Of a DNA stretch of 58,059 nt, positions 34,414 to 42,778 are shown piece by piece; position 1 is the first letter of the stretch, and each line of letters starts with the position of its first letter. The stretch covers positions 1-58,059 of the forward strand of contig NZ_AXAS01000057.1 in the NCBI RefSeq assembly GCF_000472925.1, read 5' to 3'. A program made the position numbers and the translations under genes. This DNA comes from Bradyrhizobium sp. Ec3.3. GTDB lineage: Bacteria > Pseudomonadota > Alphaproteobacteria > Rhizobiales > Xanthobacteraceae. The notes beneath the pieces were generated by a model. The model was not told where the DNA came from. It did no database searches and worked only from the letters and a program-made list of their open reading frames with translations.

Positions 34414-35067
34414 GTGCAAAAATCCTCTATCGCAATACTGGTAGCCGCGTTGCTGCCACTGGGCGGTTGCATGCAGGCGACACTGTCGCCGTCCAACAAC
34501 GCGAGCATGACGCCGCGCGACCGGCAGTTGCTGGCGCATACGCCCTACGCGCAGGCGAGCGTGCCCGAACAATATCTCCGCCACATCGTCGACTATTCGC
34601 GCAAGGAGCAGCCGGGCACGATCCTGGTCGATACCGACGCGCGCTATCTCTACTACGTCCTGCCGGACGGAAAGGCGATCCGCTACGGCGTCGCCGTCGG
34701 CGAGGAAGCGATGGCATTCTCCGGGGTGGCGCGGGTTGGCAAAATGGCCGCGTGGCCGGACTGGATCCCGACGCCGGAGATCCAGGAGAGGCTGGGGCCT
34801 TATCCTTCGCGCGTTCCCGGTGGCGCAGCCAATCCGCTCGGCGCGCGGGCGCTTTACCTCTACGCCGGAAACAAGGACACGCTCTACCGCATCCACGGCA
34901 CCAACCAGCCTGAATATATCGGCCAGGCGATCTCGTCCGGCTGCATCCGGATGCGCAATGAGGATGTGATCGATCTCTACGACCGGGTGAAGATGGGGTC
35001 GACCGTGGTGGTGCTGCCGCCGGGACGGACAGCGCAGTTCGGGGCGGCAGATGGCTTGCGCGGGTAG
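34414..35067 (+). CDS. L,D-transpeptidase (YkuD) lipoprotein
   Basis: This 217-aa protein is read from the GTG at 34414, since no ATG lies in frame near the signal. The lipoprotein signal VQKSSIAILVAALLPLGGC has a lipobox with lipidated Cys19. The YkuD domain includes ILVDTDARYLYYVLPDGKAI and the catalytic motif HGTN...SSGCIRM, with His and nucleophile Cys. It forms 3-3 cross-links in peptidoglycan or anchors proteins to it. The frame stays open upstream to 34276, but that part is not signal-like. Confidence 0.85.
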   Translation: MQKSSIAILVAALLPLGGCMQATLSPSNNASMTPRDRQLLAHTPYAQASVPEQYLRHIVDYSRKEQPGTILVDTDARYLYYVLPDGKAIRYGVAVGEEAMAFSGVARVGKMAAWPDWIPTPEIQERLGPYPSRVPGGAANPLGARALYLYAGNKDTLYRIHGTNQPEYIGQAISSGCIRMRNEDVIDLYDRVKMGSTVVVLPPGRTAQFGAADGLRG

Positions 35068-35193
35068 CGAATAACCGCAGAGGCGAAATCACCTCTGCGC
35101 GTGGCGCTATGGAACTGCAAAACGTGAACTGCCGCACAGCGGATTTGCTGCATGCGCGCGATGCCTCACGGGCTGGCTGCCATGGGAGGCACC

Positions 35194-35391
35194 ATGCAGA
35201 AATTCTTTCATCAATTGAAAGATGACGACCGCCGCATTGCGCGAAAATGGCGGTGGGCCAGTGTCGGCTTCTACGCCTCAATCCTCGCGGGAATGATCCT
35301 GTACGCGGCGCTGCATTGGAATCCGGAGGTGAACTACGCCGCCGTCGATTCCGTGGCGCATGTAAAGGTCGCGAGCAGCCTGAGGCACTGA
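35194..35391 (+). CDS. Small single-pass membrane protein (65 aa)
   Basis: This protein starts at the ATG at 35194 after GGGAGGCACC. A charged cytoplasmic head (MQKFFHQLKDDDRRIARKW) is followed by one membrane helix (VGFYASILAGMILYAAL) and a short outer tail. The family is unknown. The earlier ATG at 35152 lacks a ribosome-binding site. Confidence 0.6.
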   Translation: MQKFFHQLKDDDRRIARKWRWASVGFYASILAGMILYAALHWNPEVNYAAVDSVAHVKVASSLRH

Positions 35392-35407
35392 GATTCGAGC
35401 GGTCCTG

Positions 35408-35839
35408 CTATTCGTCGGGCCGGGCAATCCGCCATTGCAATGTCGTGGCGTTGCCATTGGTGTCGCCGGGCTCCTTGTCGGCGGGAGACGTATAGAGCGG
35501 GCGATAGCGGTAGGCCCACATCTTGCTGCCGTCATTGCGGGTGATCACGGTGAAGTCGCCGACCGCCTTGGCGTCGGTGGGCGCTGACAGCGGCGTCCAG
35601 CTCTGGGTGCATTTGCCGTCGCAATTCGACGTCTTGCCGCTGGTGTCACGCTCATAGTAATAAAGGGTCATACCCTTGAGATCGACCAGCTTTGGCCCTT
35701 GCTTGGTCAGGATCACGCGCGCAGGCGCGGTCGTGGCGTCGGGCTTTGGCGGCGGCGGAGCATCCGAGCCGTGTCCGTTGGCGAGCGCCTGCCCGGAAAA
35801 GAGCAGTGCGGCTAAGGCCGCCATGACGAACCTGAACAT
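35408..35839 (-). CDS. Secreted COG4315-type protein with Yx(F/W/Y)xxD motif
   Basis: This is a 143-aa protein. A signal peptide (MFRFVMAALAALLFSGQALA) precedes the repeat-type motif in LVDLKGMTLYYYERDTSGK with SNCDGKCTQSWTPL, the conserved block of COG4315 periplasmic proteins. A second weaker copy follows (MWAYRYRPLYTSPADKEPG). The two cysteines likely pair. The function is undefined in the family. A CtrA-type box lies 22 bp upstream of its start. Confidence 0.8.
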   Translation of the reverse strand: MFRFVMAALAALLFSGQALANGHGSDAPPPPKPDATTAPARVILTKQGPKLVDLKGMTLYYYERDTSGKTSNCDGKCTQSWTPLSAPTDAKAVGDFTVITRNDGSKMWAYRYRPLYTSPADKEPGDTNGNATTLQWRIARPDE

Positions 35840-35860
35840 CCAAGGCCCCCGATCGCAAAG

Positions 35861-35875
35861 TTAAGCACGCGTTAA
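35861..35875. promoter_or_regulatory. CtrA-type box
   Basis: TTAA (35861-35864), seven bases, TTAA (35872-35875), in the gap between the leftward COG4315 gene (start 35839) and the rightward DUF1993 gene (start 36014). Being symmetric, it could serve either, but it is much closer to the COG4315 start. Confidence 0.45.
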
Positions 35876-36013
35876 GCGCAGAATGGGGGCGACGGTAGCA
35901 GCCGAAAGTTAGTTCCAGGTTTCGCCGCGTTGCGACAAATTTGGGCACCGGTTGCAATCGGCGAGGATTTGCGGGAACTCTATCGCACGCGATATCCAAG
36001 TGGGAGTTACGCC

Positions 36014-36535
36014 ATGGCCTTTTCGCTCTACGACGCAACGGTTGCCAACTATCTCCAGATTTTGGGTGCGGTCGGCGGCTTCCTCGACAAGAGCCTTGTC
36101 CATTTCAAGGAGAAGGGCATCGATCCGGCCGAGGTCGTGGAGACGCGCCTTGCGCCGGACATGTGGCCGCTGCGCGCCCAGGTGATTTCGGTCGCGCATC
36201 ATTCGCGCGGCGCGCTCGCAGCGGCGAGGGACGGGGTGTTCGTCCCGCCTAGCATCAAGCCCGATCTCGACTACGCCGCGCTTCAGGCGCTGGTGACCGA
36301 AGCACGCAACGAGATCTCCGCTCTGACCCCCGAGGCCGTCGATGCTCTGATCGGCCGCGATGTCACCTTCAAGGTCGGTGACCGCACGCTGCCGTTCACC
36401 GCGGAGGGTTTTCTGATGTCGTTCTCGCTGCCGAACTTCTTTTTCCATGCGACCACGACCTATGCCATCCTCCGCCACAAGGGCGCGCCGCTGGGCAAGC
36501 GCGATTTCATGGGCCGGCTGAATCTGAAGACGTGA
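36014..36535 (+). CDS. DUF1993 protein
   Basis: This is a 173-aa protein from the ATG at 36014; the in-frame start at 35930 adds non-conserved residues. SLYDATVANYLQILGAVGGFLDK and LAPDMWPLRAQVISVAHHSRG, then FLMSFSLPNFFFHATTTYAILRHKG, are the DUF1993 signature, a DinB-like four-helix fold with conserved histidines. Cytoplasmic, function unknown. Six bases separate its stop from that of the convergent MarR gene. Confidence 0.87.
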   Translation: MAFSLYDATVANYLQILGAVGGFLDKSLVHFKEKGIDPAEVVETRLAPDMWPLRAQVISVAHHSRGALAAARDGVFVPPSIKPDLDYAALQALVTEARNEISALTPEAVDALIGRDVTFKVGDRTLPFTAEGFLMSFSLPNFFFHATTTYAILRHKGAPLGKRDFMGRLNLKT

Positions 36536-36541
36536 GCGCGC

Positions 36542-37006
36542 TCACGTCGGCGCCTCGCGCAGCGGCGCGCGGCTGAGCTCGTTGCCCGCGGCGATCGCCT
36601 TGCGCAAGAGCCGCGTCAATTCATTGGCCTCCTTGTCCGTCAGGCCGCGCAGCATGATCCGCTGCGCCGCCTCGACTGCCGGCGTGATGGCGCGCAGCGT
36701 CTTGCGTCCTTCGTCGGTGATCTCGAGTTCGCGAGCGCGCCGGTCGCGGCTGCTGGCGCGACGCTCGGTGAGGCCCTTCTGCACGAGGCGATCGATCACA
36801 CCGGTGATGGTCGTGCGGTCGTAGGCGATCAGGCCTGCCAACGTCACCTGGTCGAGCCCGGGATTGGCCTTGATGGTCGCGAGCGCCGCATATTGTACGG
36901 GCGTGAGATCGAACCCCGCGTCCTCCACCTCGGCGAGGAACACCGCCACTGCAATCTGCTGAAAGCGACGGGCCAGATGGCCGGGCATGTCGTTGTTGTC
37001 TTTCAC
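36542..37006 (-). CDS. MarR family regulator, probable MobR-type repressor
   Basis: This 154-aa winged-helix protein starts with GTG at 37004-37006, well spaced after GAGGAG. The recognition helix region VTLAGLIAYDRTTITGVIDRL and the wing SSRDRRARELEITDEGRKTL are classic MarR. It is divergent from a 3-hydroxybenzoate hydroxylase-like gene. In Comamonas testosteroni a MarR protein (MobR) represses the divergent mobA and is released by 3-hydroxybenzoate; the arrangement here matches. It likely autoregulates through the shared palindrome at 37038-37060. The open frame extends far upstream as antisense to the hydroxylase, which is not real. Confidence 0.85.
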   Translation of the reverse strand: MKDNNDMPGHLARRFQQIAVAVFLAEVEDAGFDLTPVQYAALATIKANPGLDQVTLAGLIAYDRTTITGVIDRLVQKGLTERRASSRDRRARELEITDEGRKTLRAITPAVEAAQRIMLRGLTDKEANELTRLLRKAIAAGNELSRAPLREAPT

Positions 37007-37031
37007 CGGGCGCTCCTCGGATAGGGGGGTG

Positions 37032-37066
37032 TTGACGAGTATACTGATGGTCAGTATACTGATCAA
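37032..37066. promoter_or_regulatory. Overlapping divergent promoters with a perfect palindromic operator
   Basis: Arms AGTATACTGA (37038-37047) and TCAGTATACT (37051-37060) flank TGG, a perfect 10+3+10 palindrome. Rightward promoter: TTGACG (37032-37037), 17 bases, TATACT (37055-37060). Leftward promoter: TTGATC (37061-37066 reversed), 17 bases, TATACT (37038-37043 reversed). A regulator dimer bound here would cover the -10 elements of both genes. Confidence 0.8.
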
Positions 37067-37123
37067 TATTGAAGAAGGGGCTAACGCCGACAGCAAGCCC
37101 GAAAGAGGGGAGGAGCAGGTCTC

Positions 37124-39049
37124 ATGCAGTTCCATCTCAATGGATTTTTGCCCGGCGACCCCGATATCGCCGACCCCGCAGAGCGCATTCAAGCCTCCGG
37201 TGCGACCGGCTCCGTTCCGGACCAGGTCGACGTTTTGATCGTCGGTTGCGGTCCGGCCGGCCTCACGCTCGCGGCGCAGCTCGCCGCGTTTCCCGACGTC
37301 AAGACCTGCATCGTCGAGCAGAAGCCCGGCCGGCTTCTCGTCGGCCAGGCCGACGGCGTTGCCTGCCGCACCATGGAAATGTTCCACGCCTATGGCTTTG
37401 CCGAGCGGGTGCTGAAGGAGGCCTATTGGGTCAACGAGACGACGTTCTGGAAGCCCGACGACAAGCACAGCGCAAACATCGTGCGCAGCGGCCGGGTGCA
37501 GGACGTCGAGGACGGGCTGTCCGAATTTCCGCATGTCATCCTGAACCAGGCGCGCGTGCATGACGGCTTTCTCGACGTCATGCGCAAGTCGCCCGCCAAG
37601 CTCGAGCCGCATTACGCGCGGCGTCTGATGGATCTCCATGTCGATCCCGCGGCGCGCTTCGAGGAACGCGCGGTGACGGTGAGGCTGGAGCGCGTTGATC
37701 CCGGCCATCAGGGCGAGATCGAAACCGTGAAGGCGCGCTATGTCGTCGGTTGCGATGGTGCGCGCTCCACCGTGCGCAAATCCATCGGCCGTGAGCTGCA
37801 TGGCGATTCCGCCAACCACGCCTGGGGCGTGATGGACGTGCTCGCGGTGACCGACTTTCCCGACATCCGTTTCAAGGCGCTGATTCAGTCGGCCAATGAC
37901 GGCAGCATCATCATCATCCCGCGCGAGGGCGGCTATCTCGTCCGCCTCTATGTCGAGCTGACGACGCTCGACATTGGCGAGCGTGTTGCGAGCCGCAACA
38001 TCACCTCTGACGATTTGATCGCAAAGGCGCGCCGCATTCTGAATCCCTACACGCTCGATGTGAAGGAAATCGCCTGGTGGTCGGTCTACGAGATCGGTCA
38101 GCGCCTGACAGACAAGTTCGACGACGTGCCGGAGGCGGAGATCGCGATGCGACTGCCGCGCGTCTTCATCGTCGGCGACGCCTGCCACACGCACAGCCCG
38201 AAGGCGGGGCAAGGCATGAACGTCTCGATGCAGGACGCTTTCAATCTGGGCTGGAAGCTCGCCGCAGTGCTGCGCAAGCAGTGCGCGCCGCGCCTTCTGC
38301 ACAGCTATTCGGCCGAACGCCAGGCAGTGGCCAAAGAGCTGATCGAGTTCGATCGCGAATGGGCGACGATCCTGGCCTCGGCCAAGGGCGACGGCAAGGC
38401 TGCGGATGCCGCCAAGACTCAGGACTATTTTGTCCGCCACGGACGCTACACCGCAGGCACGGCGACGCATTATCGGCCGGCCCTTCTCACCGGCAACACC
38501 ACACATCAGCATCTGGCCAGCGGTCTCGTGATCGGCAAGCGCTTTCACTCTGGGCCGGTCATCCGCCTTGCCGATGCAAAACCCGTTCACCTCGGCCACG
38601 TCGCCAGGGCGGACGGCCGCTGGCGCATTTTTGCCTTTGCGGGTGCGGGCAACCCCTCGGCGGGCGAGGGCCCAATTGCCGCGCTCTGCAATTTCCTGAG
38701 CCAGGGACGGGAGTCGCCGGTGCGACGCTATACGCCCGGAGATGCGGATATCGACTCGGTGATCGATGTGCGCGCGGTGTTCCAGCACGATCATCGCGAG
38801 CTCGCAATCGGTGCGATGCCGTCACTGCTTCTGCCAGCGAAAGGACGCTACGGACTTCGCGACTACGAAAAGATGTTCTGCCCCGATCTCAAGGGCGGTC
38901 ACGACATCTTTGCGATGCGCGGCATCGATCGCAATGCGGGATGCATGGTCGTGGTGCGGCCGGATCAATACGTCGCACATGTGCTGCCGCTCGATGCCTA
39001 CGCAGAGCTGGCGGCGTTCTTCGACGACTTCATGCTGCAGGTGAATTGA
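37124..39049 (+). CDS. FAD-dependent aromatic hydroxylase, 3-hydroxybenzoate 4-monooxygenase-like
   Basis: This is a 641-aa class A flavoprotein hydroxylase. It has the FAD fingerprint VDVLIVGCGPAGLTLAAQLA (about residues 35-54), the DG motif YVVGCDGARSTVRKSIG (about 206-222) and the GD motif FIVGDACHTHSPKAGQGMN (about 348-366). A C-terminal thioredoxin-like domain of the phenol-hydroxylase type follows (residues about 460-641). Length and the extended N-terminus match MobA (3-hydroxybenzoate 4-monooxygenase, which makes protocatechuate), though phenol hydroxylases are also close. GGGGAGGAGCAGGTCTC is a strong ribosome-binding site. No ring-cleavage genes are adjacent, so the product must be handled elsewhere. 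Confidence 0.83.
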   Translation: MQFHLNGFLPGDPDIADPAERIQASGATGSVPDQVDVLIVGCGPAGLTLAAQLAAFPDVKTCIVEQKPGRLLVGQADGVACRTMEMFHAYGFAERVLKEAYWVNETTFWKPDDKHSANIVRSGRVQDVEDGLSEFPHVILNQARVHDGFLDVMRKSPAKLEPHYARRLMDLHVDPAARFEERAVTVRLERVDPGHQGEIETVKARYVVGCDGARSTVRKSIGRELHGDSANHAWGVMDVLAVTDFPDIRFKALIQSANDGSIIIIPREGGYLVRLYVELTTLDIGERVASRNITSDDLIAKARRILNPYTLDVKEIAWWSVYEIGQRLTDKFDDVPEAEIAMRLPRVFIVGDACHTHSPKAGQGMNVSMQDAFNLGWKLAAVLRKQCAPRLLHSYSAERQAVAKELIEFDREWATILASAKGDGKAADAAKTQDYFVRHGRYTAGTATHYRPALLTGNTTHQHLASGLVIGKRFHSGPVIRLADAKPVHLGHVARADGRWRIFAFAGAGNPSAGEGPIAALCNFLSQGRESPVRRYTPGDADIDSVIDVRAVFQHDHRELAIGAMPSLLLPAKGRYGLRDYEKMFCPDLKGGHDIFAMRGIDRNAGCMVVVRPDQYVAHVLPLDAYAELAAFFDDFMLQVN

Positions 39050-39062
39050 GCGAGGAAATCGT

Positions 39063-39149
39063 AGCCTGGATGGAGCAAATCGCAATCCGGGATTAGAGCC
39101 CGCGGGACGATACCCCGATTACGCTTCGCTCCATCCGGTCTACGCTTCA
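39063..39149. repeat. REP-like element (GGATGGAG type), copy 1
   Basis: The stretch begins AGCCTGGATGGAG, has AATCCGGGATTAGAGCCCGC and GGGACGATACCCCGATTACG in the middle, and ends CTCCATCCGGTCTACGCT, so the ends are near-inverted repeats. It matches 49298-49390 closely, including the central GAGCCCGCGGGACGATAC word. Confidence 0.75.
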
Positions 39150-39277
39150 AAGAGCGTGTGATGAACGGCGGATGAATATTGAACCCGTCCGCCAACGGTC
39201 TTTTGGCTAGTTCGACGCGATGACGCGGAACGCTCGTTCCGTTCGGACGTTCCTGCTCGTACGAGGAGGATCACGCC

Positions 39278-40243
39278 ATGAAGCTTAGACTTGTTCTTGC
39301 TGCAGCCATGCTGCTCGCGCCGACCGCCGCGCTTGCGGCGCCTGGCATCGTCACTGCGTCCGTCGGATTGAGGGCAGGGCCGGGGCCCGGCTTTCCGATG
39401 GTCGACCGTATTCCCGGTGGGGCACGCGTCAACATTCACGGCTGCCTGCGAGGCAATGCCTGGTGCGACGTGAGCTGGTCGGATGACCGCGGCTGGGTGT
39501 CATCGCAATATCTCGAATATCTCTACCGCAACCACTACGTCTATCTGCCCGACTATGTCGACGAGATCGACGTTCCGGTGGTGCCGTTCGTGCTGAGCTC
39601 GTACTGGTCGAGCTATTACGCCGGCCGACCCTGGTATCACCGCCGCGACTACTGGGCGAACTATTGGACCTCGCACGAGCGCGACGTGACGCGGTTGACG
39701 CTTGATCCGCGGGCCGCGCGCATCGGCCGTGCCGCGACGCGTGACGCCGCGATCGGCGTCGAAGGTCGGACCCGTGCAGGCGAAGCCGGGCGCGTAACGC
39801 GCGAGCAGTCTCAAGCTCGTGTGACGCGCGAGCAATCGCAGGCACGCGAGATCCGCGGCCGCCCGGCGGATGCACAGGCGCGGATGACGCGTGAGAACGA
39901 GGTGCGTGCGACGCATGAGAATGCGCGCGCCGCTGCCCATGAGAACGCGCGTGCCGCCGCCCGCGTGCAGCCGATGGCACGTCCGCAGCCGCAAATCGCA
40001 CGTGGCCACGAGGCGCCGCGCGTCTCGGCGGCCCCTGCGGCACGTCCCGCGATGCCGCACGTCGCGCAACCCAATATCAGCCACGGCGCGCCGATGAACG
40101 CGCATGCGCAGATGCCGGCTCCGCACGCGGCTGCACCCGCGACGCCCCATGTCGGCGGTGGTGGCGGTGCCCCCCATATCAACGCCGCGCCGCATGGCGG
40201 CGGAGCGCCGGCCGGAGGCCCTCCGGGCCGCGAACGGCACTAA
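39278..40243 (+). CDS. Secreted SH3-domain protein with His/Ala/Pro-rich repeats
   Basis: This is a 321-aa protein. A signal peptide (MKLRLVLAAAMLLAPTAALA) precedes a bacterial SH3 domain (TASVGLRAGPGPGFPMVDRI to DRGWVSSQYLEYLY, residues about 26-88). The middle region is Trp/Tyr-rich (YYAGRPWYHRRDYWANYW). The last half is low-complexity with repeats VTREQSQAR x2, ATHENARA/AAHENARA and long Ala/Pro/His/Gly runs. Bacterial SH3 domains bind peptidoglycan or metals. CGTACGAGGAGGATCACGCC gives a strong ribosome-binding site. Terminator at 40251. Confidence 0.8.
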   Translation: MKLRLVLAAAMLLAPTAALAAPGIVTASVGLRAGPGPGFPMVDRIPGGARVNIHGCLRGNAWCDVSWSDDRGWVSSQYLEYLYRNHYVYLPDYVDEIDVPVVPFVLSSYWSSYYAGRPWYHRRDYWANYWTSHERDVTRLTLDPRAARIGRAATRDAAIGVEGRTRAGEAGRVTREQSQARVTREQSQAREIRGRPADAQARMTRENEVRATHENARAAAHENARAAARVQPMARPQPQIARGHEAPRVSAAPAARPAMPHVAQPNISHGAPMNAHAQMPAPHAAAPATPHVGGGGGAPHINAAPHGGGAPAGGPPGRERH

Positions 40244-40250
40244 ATAGACC

Positions 40251-40279
40251 GAAAGCCCGGCCAAGAGCCGGGCTTTTTC
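40251..40279 (+). terminator. Rho-independent terminator of the SH3 gene
   Basis: AAAGCCCGGC and GCCGGGCTTT form a 10-bp stem followed by a T-rich run (TTTTTCTTT), 8 bases after the stop codon. Confidence 0.9.
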
Positions 40280-40394
40280 TTTCCGGCGTGCACAATTTGA
40301 GGCAATTACGCAGAGGTAGATTTCATCGAACGTAACAACTTCACCGGATGATTCGCTCGTCCACTCGGGGCAAGGGGCTTACGGGAGGATGACG

Positions 40395-40676
40395 ATGAGA
40401 CAGCAAGGCCAGTCGGAGACGCGCCGGCAAAATGTCGCGATGAAATCGATGTCGAAGGAGGCGAAGCAGCTTGCCCGCGTGATCGCCGGCTATCGCGGTT
40501 CGCTTCTCGATCTCGACCAGCAGCGGACGCGGACGAAATTGTCCGACGCCGAAAAAGGCATCTTGGACGAGCGGCGTAATAATTTGCTTGTGACGATTGC
40601 AGCATTGGAAGACCGCCTCTCGGCGGTGCAAGGATTGATCGACCTCGGCCGGCCGCACATCATTCGCGTGCATTGA
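40395..40676 (+). CDS. Small helical hypothetical protein (93 aa)
   Basis: Two ATGs (40389, 40395) follow GGAGG at 40384-40388; only the second has proper spacing. The protein is charged and helical, with a coiled-coil-like centre (AYR/GSLLDLDQQRTRTKLSD) and LVTIAALEDRLSAVQGLI. No membrane segment or known domain; conserved-looking, function unknown. Confidence 0.65.
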   Translation: MRQQGQSETRRQNVAMKSMSKEAKQLARVIAGYRGSLLDLDQQRTRTKLSDAEKGILDERRNNLLVTIAALEDRLSAVQGLIDLGRPHIIRVH

Positions 40677-40839
40677 CCGCCGCCCAGCGCGCCCCGACAT
40701 CCATAACCTGAGGGTTTCGCGCGCCGCGGCGGCGGTCGCGAGGCTGCACGATGCTCTGGACGGCACCAAATTGCCATGCTCCCGGCGAATTGCCGCCAAA
40801 GCCCGCTGGCACGTGAGAAGCGGGTGCAGGGGATGTGCG

Positions 40840-41031
40840 ATGGGGACGATTGTGGCTTACAAGATGGTCGCAGAACGCGACAATGAGACGTATAGGTTCG
40901 AGCGTGAGAGCCGGCTCGTGATCGTGGCGAAGGCTCGGGTGTGGGCGAGCGAAGGCTGGCAGGTCGTGATCACCGACCAGGATGGCAAGGCCTACGCGCC
41001 AGCCGAGTTCGAGGCGTTGCCGGCGGCCTGA
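40840..41031 (+). CDS. Small hypothetical protein (63 aa)
   Basis: The ATG at 40840 opens MGTIVAYKMVAERDNETYRF, then ESRLVIVAKARVWASEGWQV and a C-terminal DQDGKAYAPAEFEAL. It is a compact beta-rich protein. The longer frame from 40771 adds an Arg/Cys-rich segment of different composition and is unlikely. Function unknown. Confidence 0.6.
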   Translation: MGTIVAYKMVAERDNETYRFERESRLVIVAKARVWASEGWQVVITDQDGKAYAPAEFEALPAA

Positions 41032-41061
41032 CCGGCTGCTCGATTGGGGTAGGGGACAATT

Positions 41062-41442
41062 TTGACGTCATCTGATCGATCGGGGCGCAGGCTGATCGCG
41101 CGCTTGTTCGCCGTGGCCGCAGCCGTCCTGCTGACCGCGACCGTTGCGCGTGCGCAAAATCTCGACGAGGGCAAGCCGCCGCAAAAACTGTTTGCCGATG
41201 GCTGCGCGAGCTGCCACCGCAGCCCGCGCGGGCTTGCCAAGGGGCGCTTCAGCTTCACGCTCTACTGGTTCCTGAAGGACCATTACGCGAGCAGCGCGGA
41301 CTCGGCGAAGGCGCTGGCAGCTTATCTGGAGAGCGTCGACAGCCCGCCTGCCGGCAAGCCGCGCGCGGCCGCGAAATCCTCGAAGCCGGCCGGTGCGCCG
41401 CGGTCGTCTCTGCGGCCGCCAGCGCCGGTTCCGCAAAGGTAA
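41062..41442 (+). CDS. Small secreted single-haem cytochrome c-like protein
   Basis: This is a 126-aa protein from TTG at 41062 (GTAGGGGAC upstream). Signal: RLIARLFAVAAAVLLTATVARA. One haem-c site CASCH lies at about residues 48-52 (FADGCASCHRSPRGL), with a short domain to about 95 and a Lys/Pro/Ala-rich tail. No clear distal Met ligand is visible (the region after the haem has no methionine), so it may be five-coordinate or use another ligand. Confidence 0.7.
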   Translation: MTSSDRSGRRLIARLFAVAAAVLLTATVARAQNLDEGKPPQKLFADGCASCHRSPRGLAKGRFSFTLYWFLKDHYASSADSAKALAAYLESVDSPPAGKPRAAAKSSKPAGAPRSSLRPPAPVPQR

Positions 41443-41464
41443 TCGGCCCTACGCGGCTACCCGC

Positions 41465-42778
41465 TCAGCTCGTGCGCACTTTGGAGGCACGCGAAGCCTG
41501 CGGATGTTTCCCTCGCGCATCGCGCGCGGCGGTGTGCCTGGCTGCGCGTGCGGCCGCGAGCTTCCTCGCAGCAACTTTCTTGTGCGGCTTCGCCTCGGCC
41601 GCGGCCTGCTTGGAGGTCGAGCCGCCGCCGCGGCGGGAGACGTATTCCTGGCCGTCGATCGGGCCAACATGCGGCGGATCGTGGTCGAGATAGGGCCGCC
41701 CGATTCCGAGCGCCTTGCCGTTGGCATCGACCCACTTCCACAGCAATTCGGTGGAGACCCAGCGCTGCGCGCGGTTCTCACCCTTGACGCTCACGATATC
41801 GGCGGCGAGCCCATGGCCATAACCGCCACGCGTGCTGCCGCCATGATACGAGCGGTTGGAGGCGGCTTTCAGGCCGCTCGCGATCGACTGACGATAGTCG
41901 TCGCGGAAGGCGCTGGTGATGCCGGGCTCGAGACCCGCCGCCTGCGCAGCATGAAGCGCGTGGAACAGCTTGAGCTTGAAGCTGCGGTCCATACCGCCGA
42001 TCACGTAATCCATCAGCGACATGCCGGCCTTGTCGGCGGCCTTCGGATCCTTCCAGGCGAAATCCTCGTCAACGAGCTTGGTGAAGGTTCTCATCACCGT
42101 CACCATCTTACCGCGCCGCTTGATCGTGACGCTGCGCCGCTCCTGCTCCTTGATCGAGTCCTCCTTGGGCGTGCGCTGATAGAGGGCCCAGAGATAGCGG
42201 TCGATGCAGACGTCGACGACGAGGCACTCGTCGGCGACTTCGAGCGGATCCGGACCCTCGCGCGTAGTTGCTTTCGCGTCGGTCACGACGGGCTCCGCGC
42301 TCGCTGCGGCGAGCGGCGGCGTGTCCGCGGGCAGCACGTCCGTCGGATCGGCGGAAGCGAGCTTGACGGTCGGCTCTTGCGCCTGTGTGGTGGTGACAGT
42401 CTCCGGCGTGCTTGAACTTGCGAGCGGCGGCGAACTTTCCGCCGGCAGCATTTGCACGGGATCGGACGATGCAAGCTTGATGGCTGGTTCGGGTGTGGCC
42501 GTGGCTGGTGCCACGTCGGTCGTCGTGCTCACCGCCGGCAGTGCGATCGTCGGCACGTCGATCACGGCGACGGGCTCGCTCGCGCTCGCAGCACGCGGGA
42601 CGTCGGCAAGTTCAGTGTGCGCGGCGAGAGCTGGTGTGGAAGAGTCCGCAGCGACGTTGGCACTGCTGTTCTCGATTGCCGCCGGAGCAGCCGAGGCAAG
42701 CCACAGTGCAAAGGAACCCGCGAGAACCGCCGCAGGGCACGACACCGCCACGATGAGAGAGCGTTGATCGTTCATCAT
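41465..42778 (-). CDS. Exported VanY/M15-type peptidase
   Basis: This is a 437-aa protein from the tandem ATG at 42776-42778, with GGAGGCTGGG as ribosome-binding site. One N-terminal hydrophobic segment (IVAVSCPAAVLAGSFALWLA) anchors or exports it. Residues 35-175 form an Ala/Pro/Thr-rich linker with a duplicated word: IKLASSDPVQMLPAESSPPL at 100-119 and VKLASADPTDVLPADTPPL at 138-156. The catalytic domain has the zinc motif H322-GLAA-D327 and H370 (DHDPPHVG), the D,D-carboxypeptidase M15 pattern, acting on peptidoglycan. The C-terminus is a Lys/Ala/Arg-rich tail. Confidence 0.78.
   Translation of the reverse strand: MMNDQRSLIVAVSCPAAVLAGSFALWLASAAPAAIENSSANVAADSSTPALAAHTELADVPRAASASEPVAVIDVPTIALPAVSTTTDVAPATATPEPAIKLASSDPVQMLPAESSPPLASSSTPETVTTTQAQEPTVKLASADPTDVLPADTPPLAAASAEPVVTDAKATTREGPDPLEVADECLVVDVCIDRYLWALYQRTPKEDSIKEQERRSVTIKRRGKMVTVMRTFTKLVDEDFAWKDPKAADKAGMSLMDYVIGGMDRSFKLKLFHALHAAQAAGLEPGITSAFRDDYRQSIASGLKAASNRSYHGGSTRGGYGHGLAADIVSVKGENRAQRWVSTELLWKWVDANGKALGIGRPYLDHDPPHVGPIDGQEYVSRRGGGSTSKQAAAEAKPHKKVAARKLAAARAARHTAARDARGKHPQASRASKVRTS

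Noticed and set aside
37007..38794. Long minus-strand open frame continuing upstream of the MarR gene (total 750 codons)
   Set aside because: It is antisense to the flavin hydroxylase, whose FAD motifs are unmistakable. The high GC content keeps the opposite frame open.
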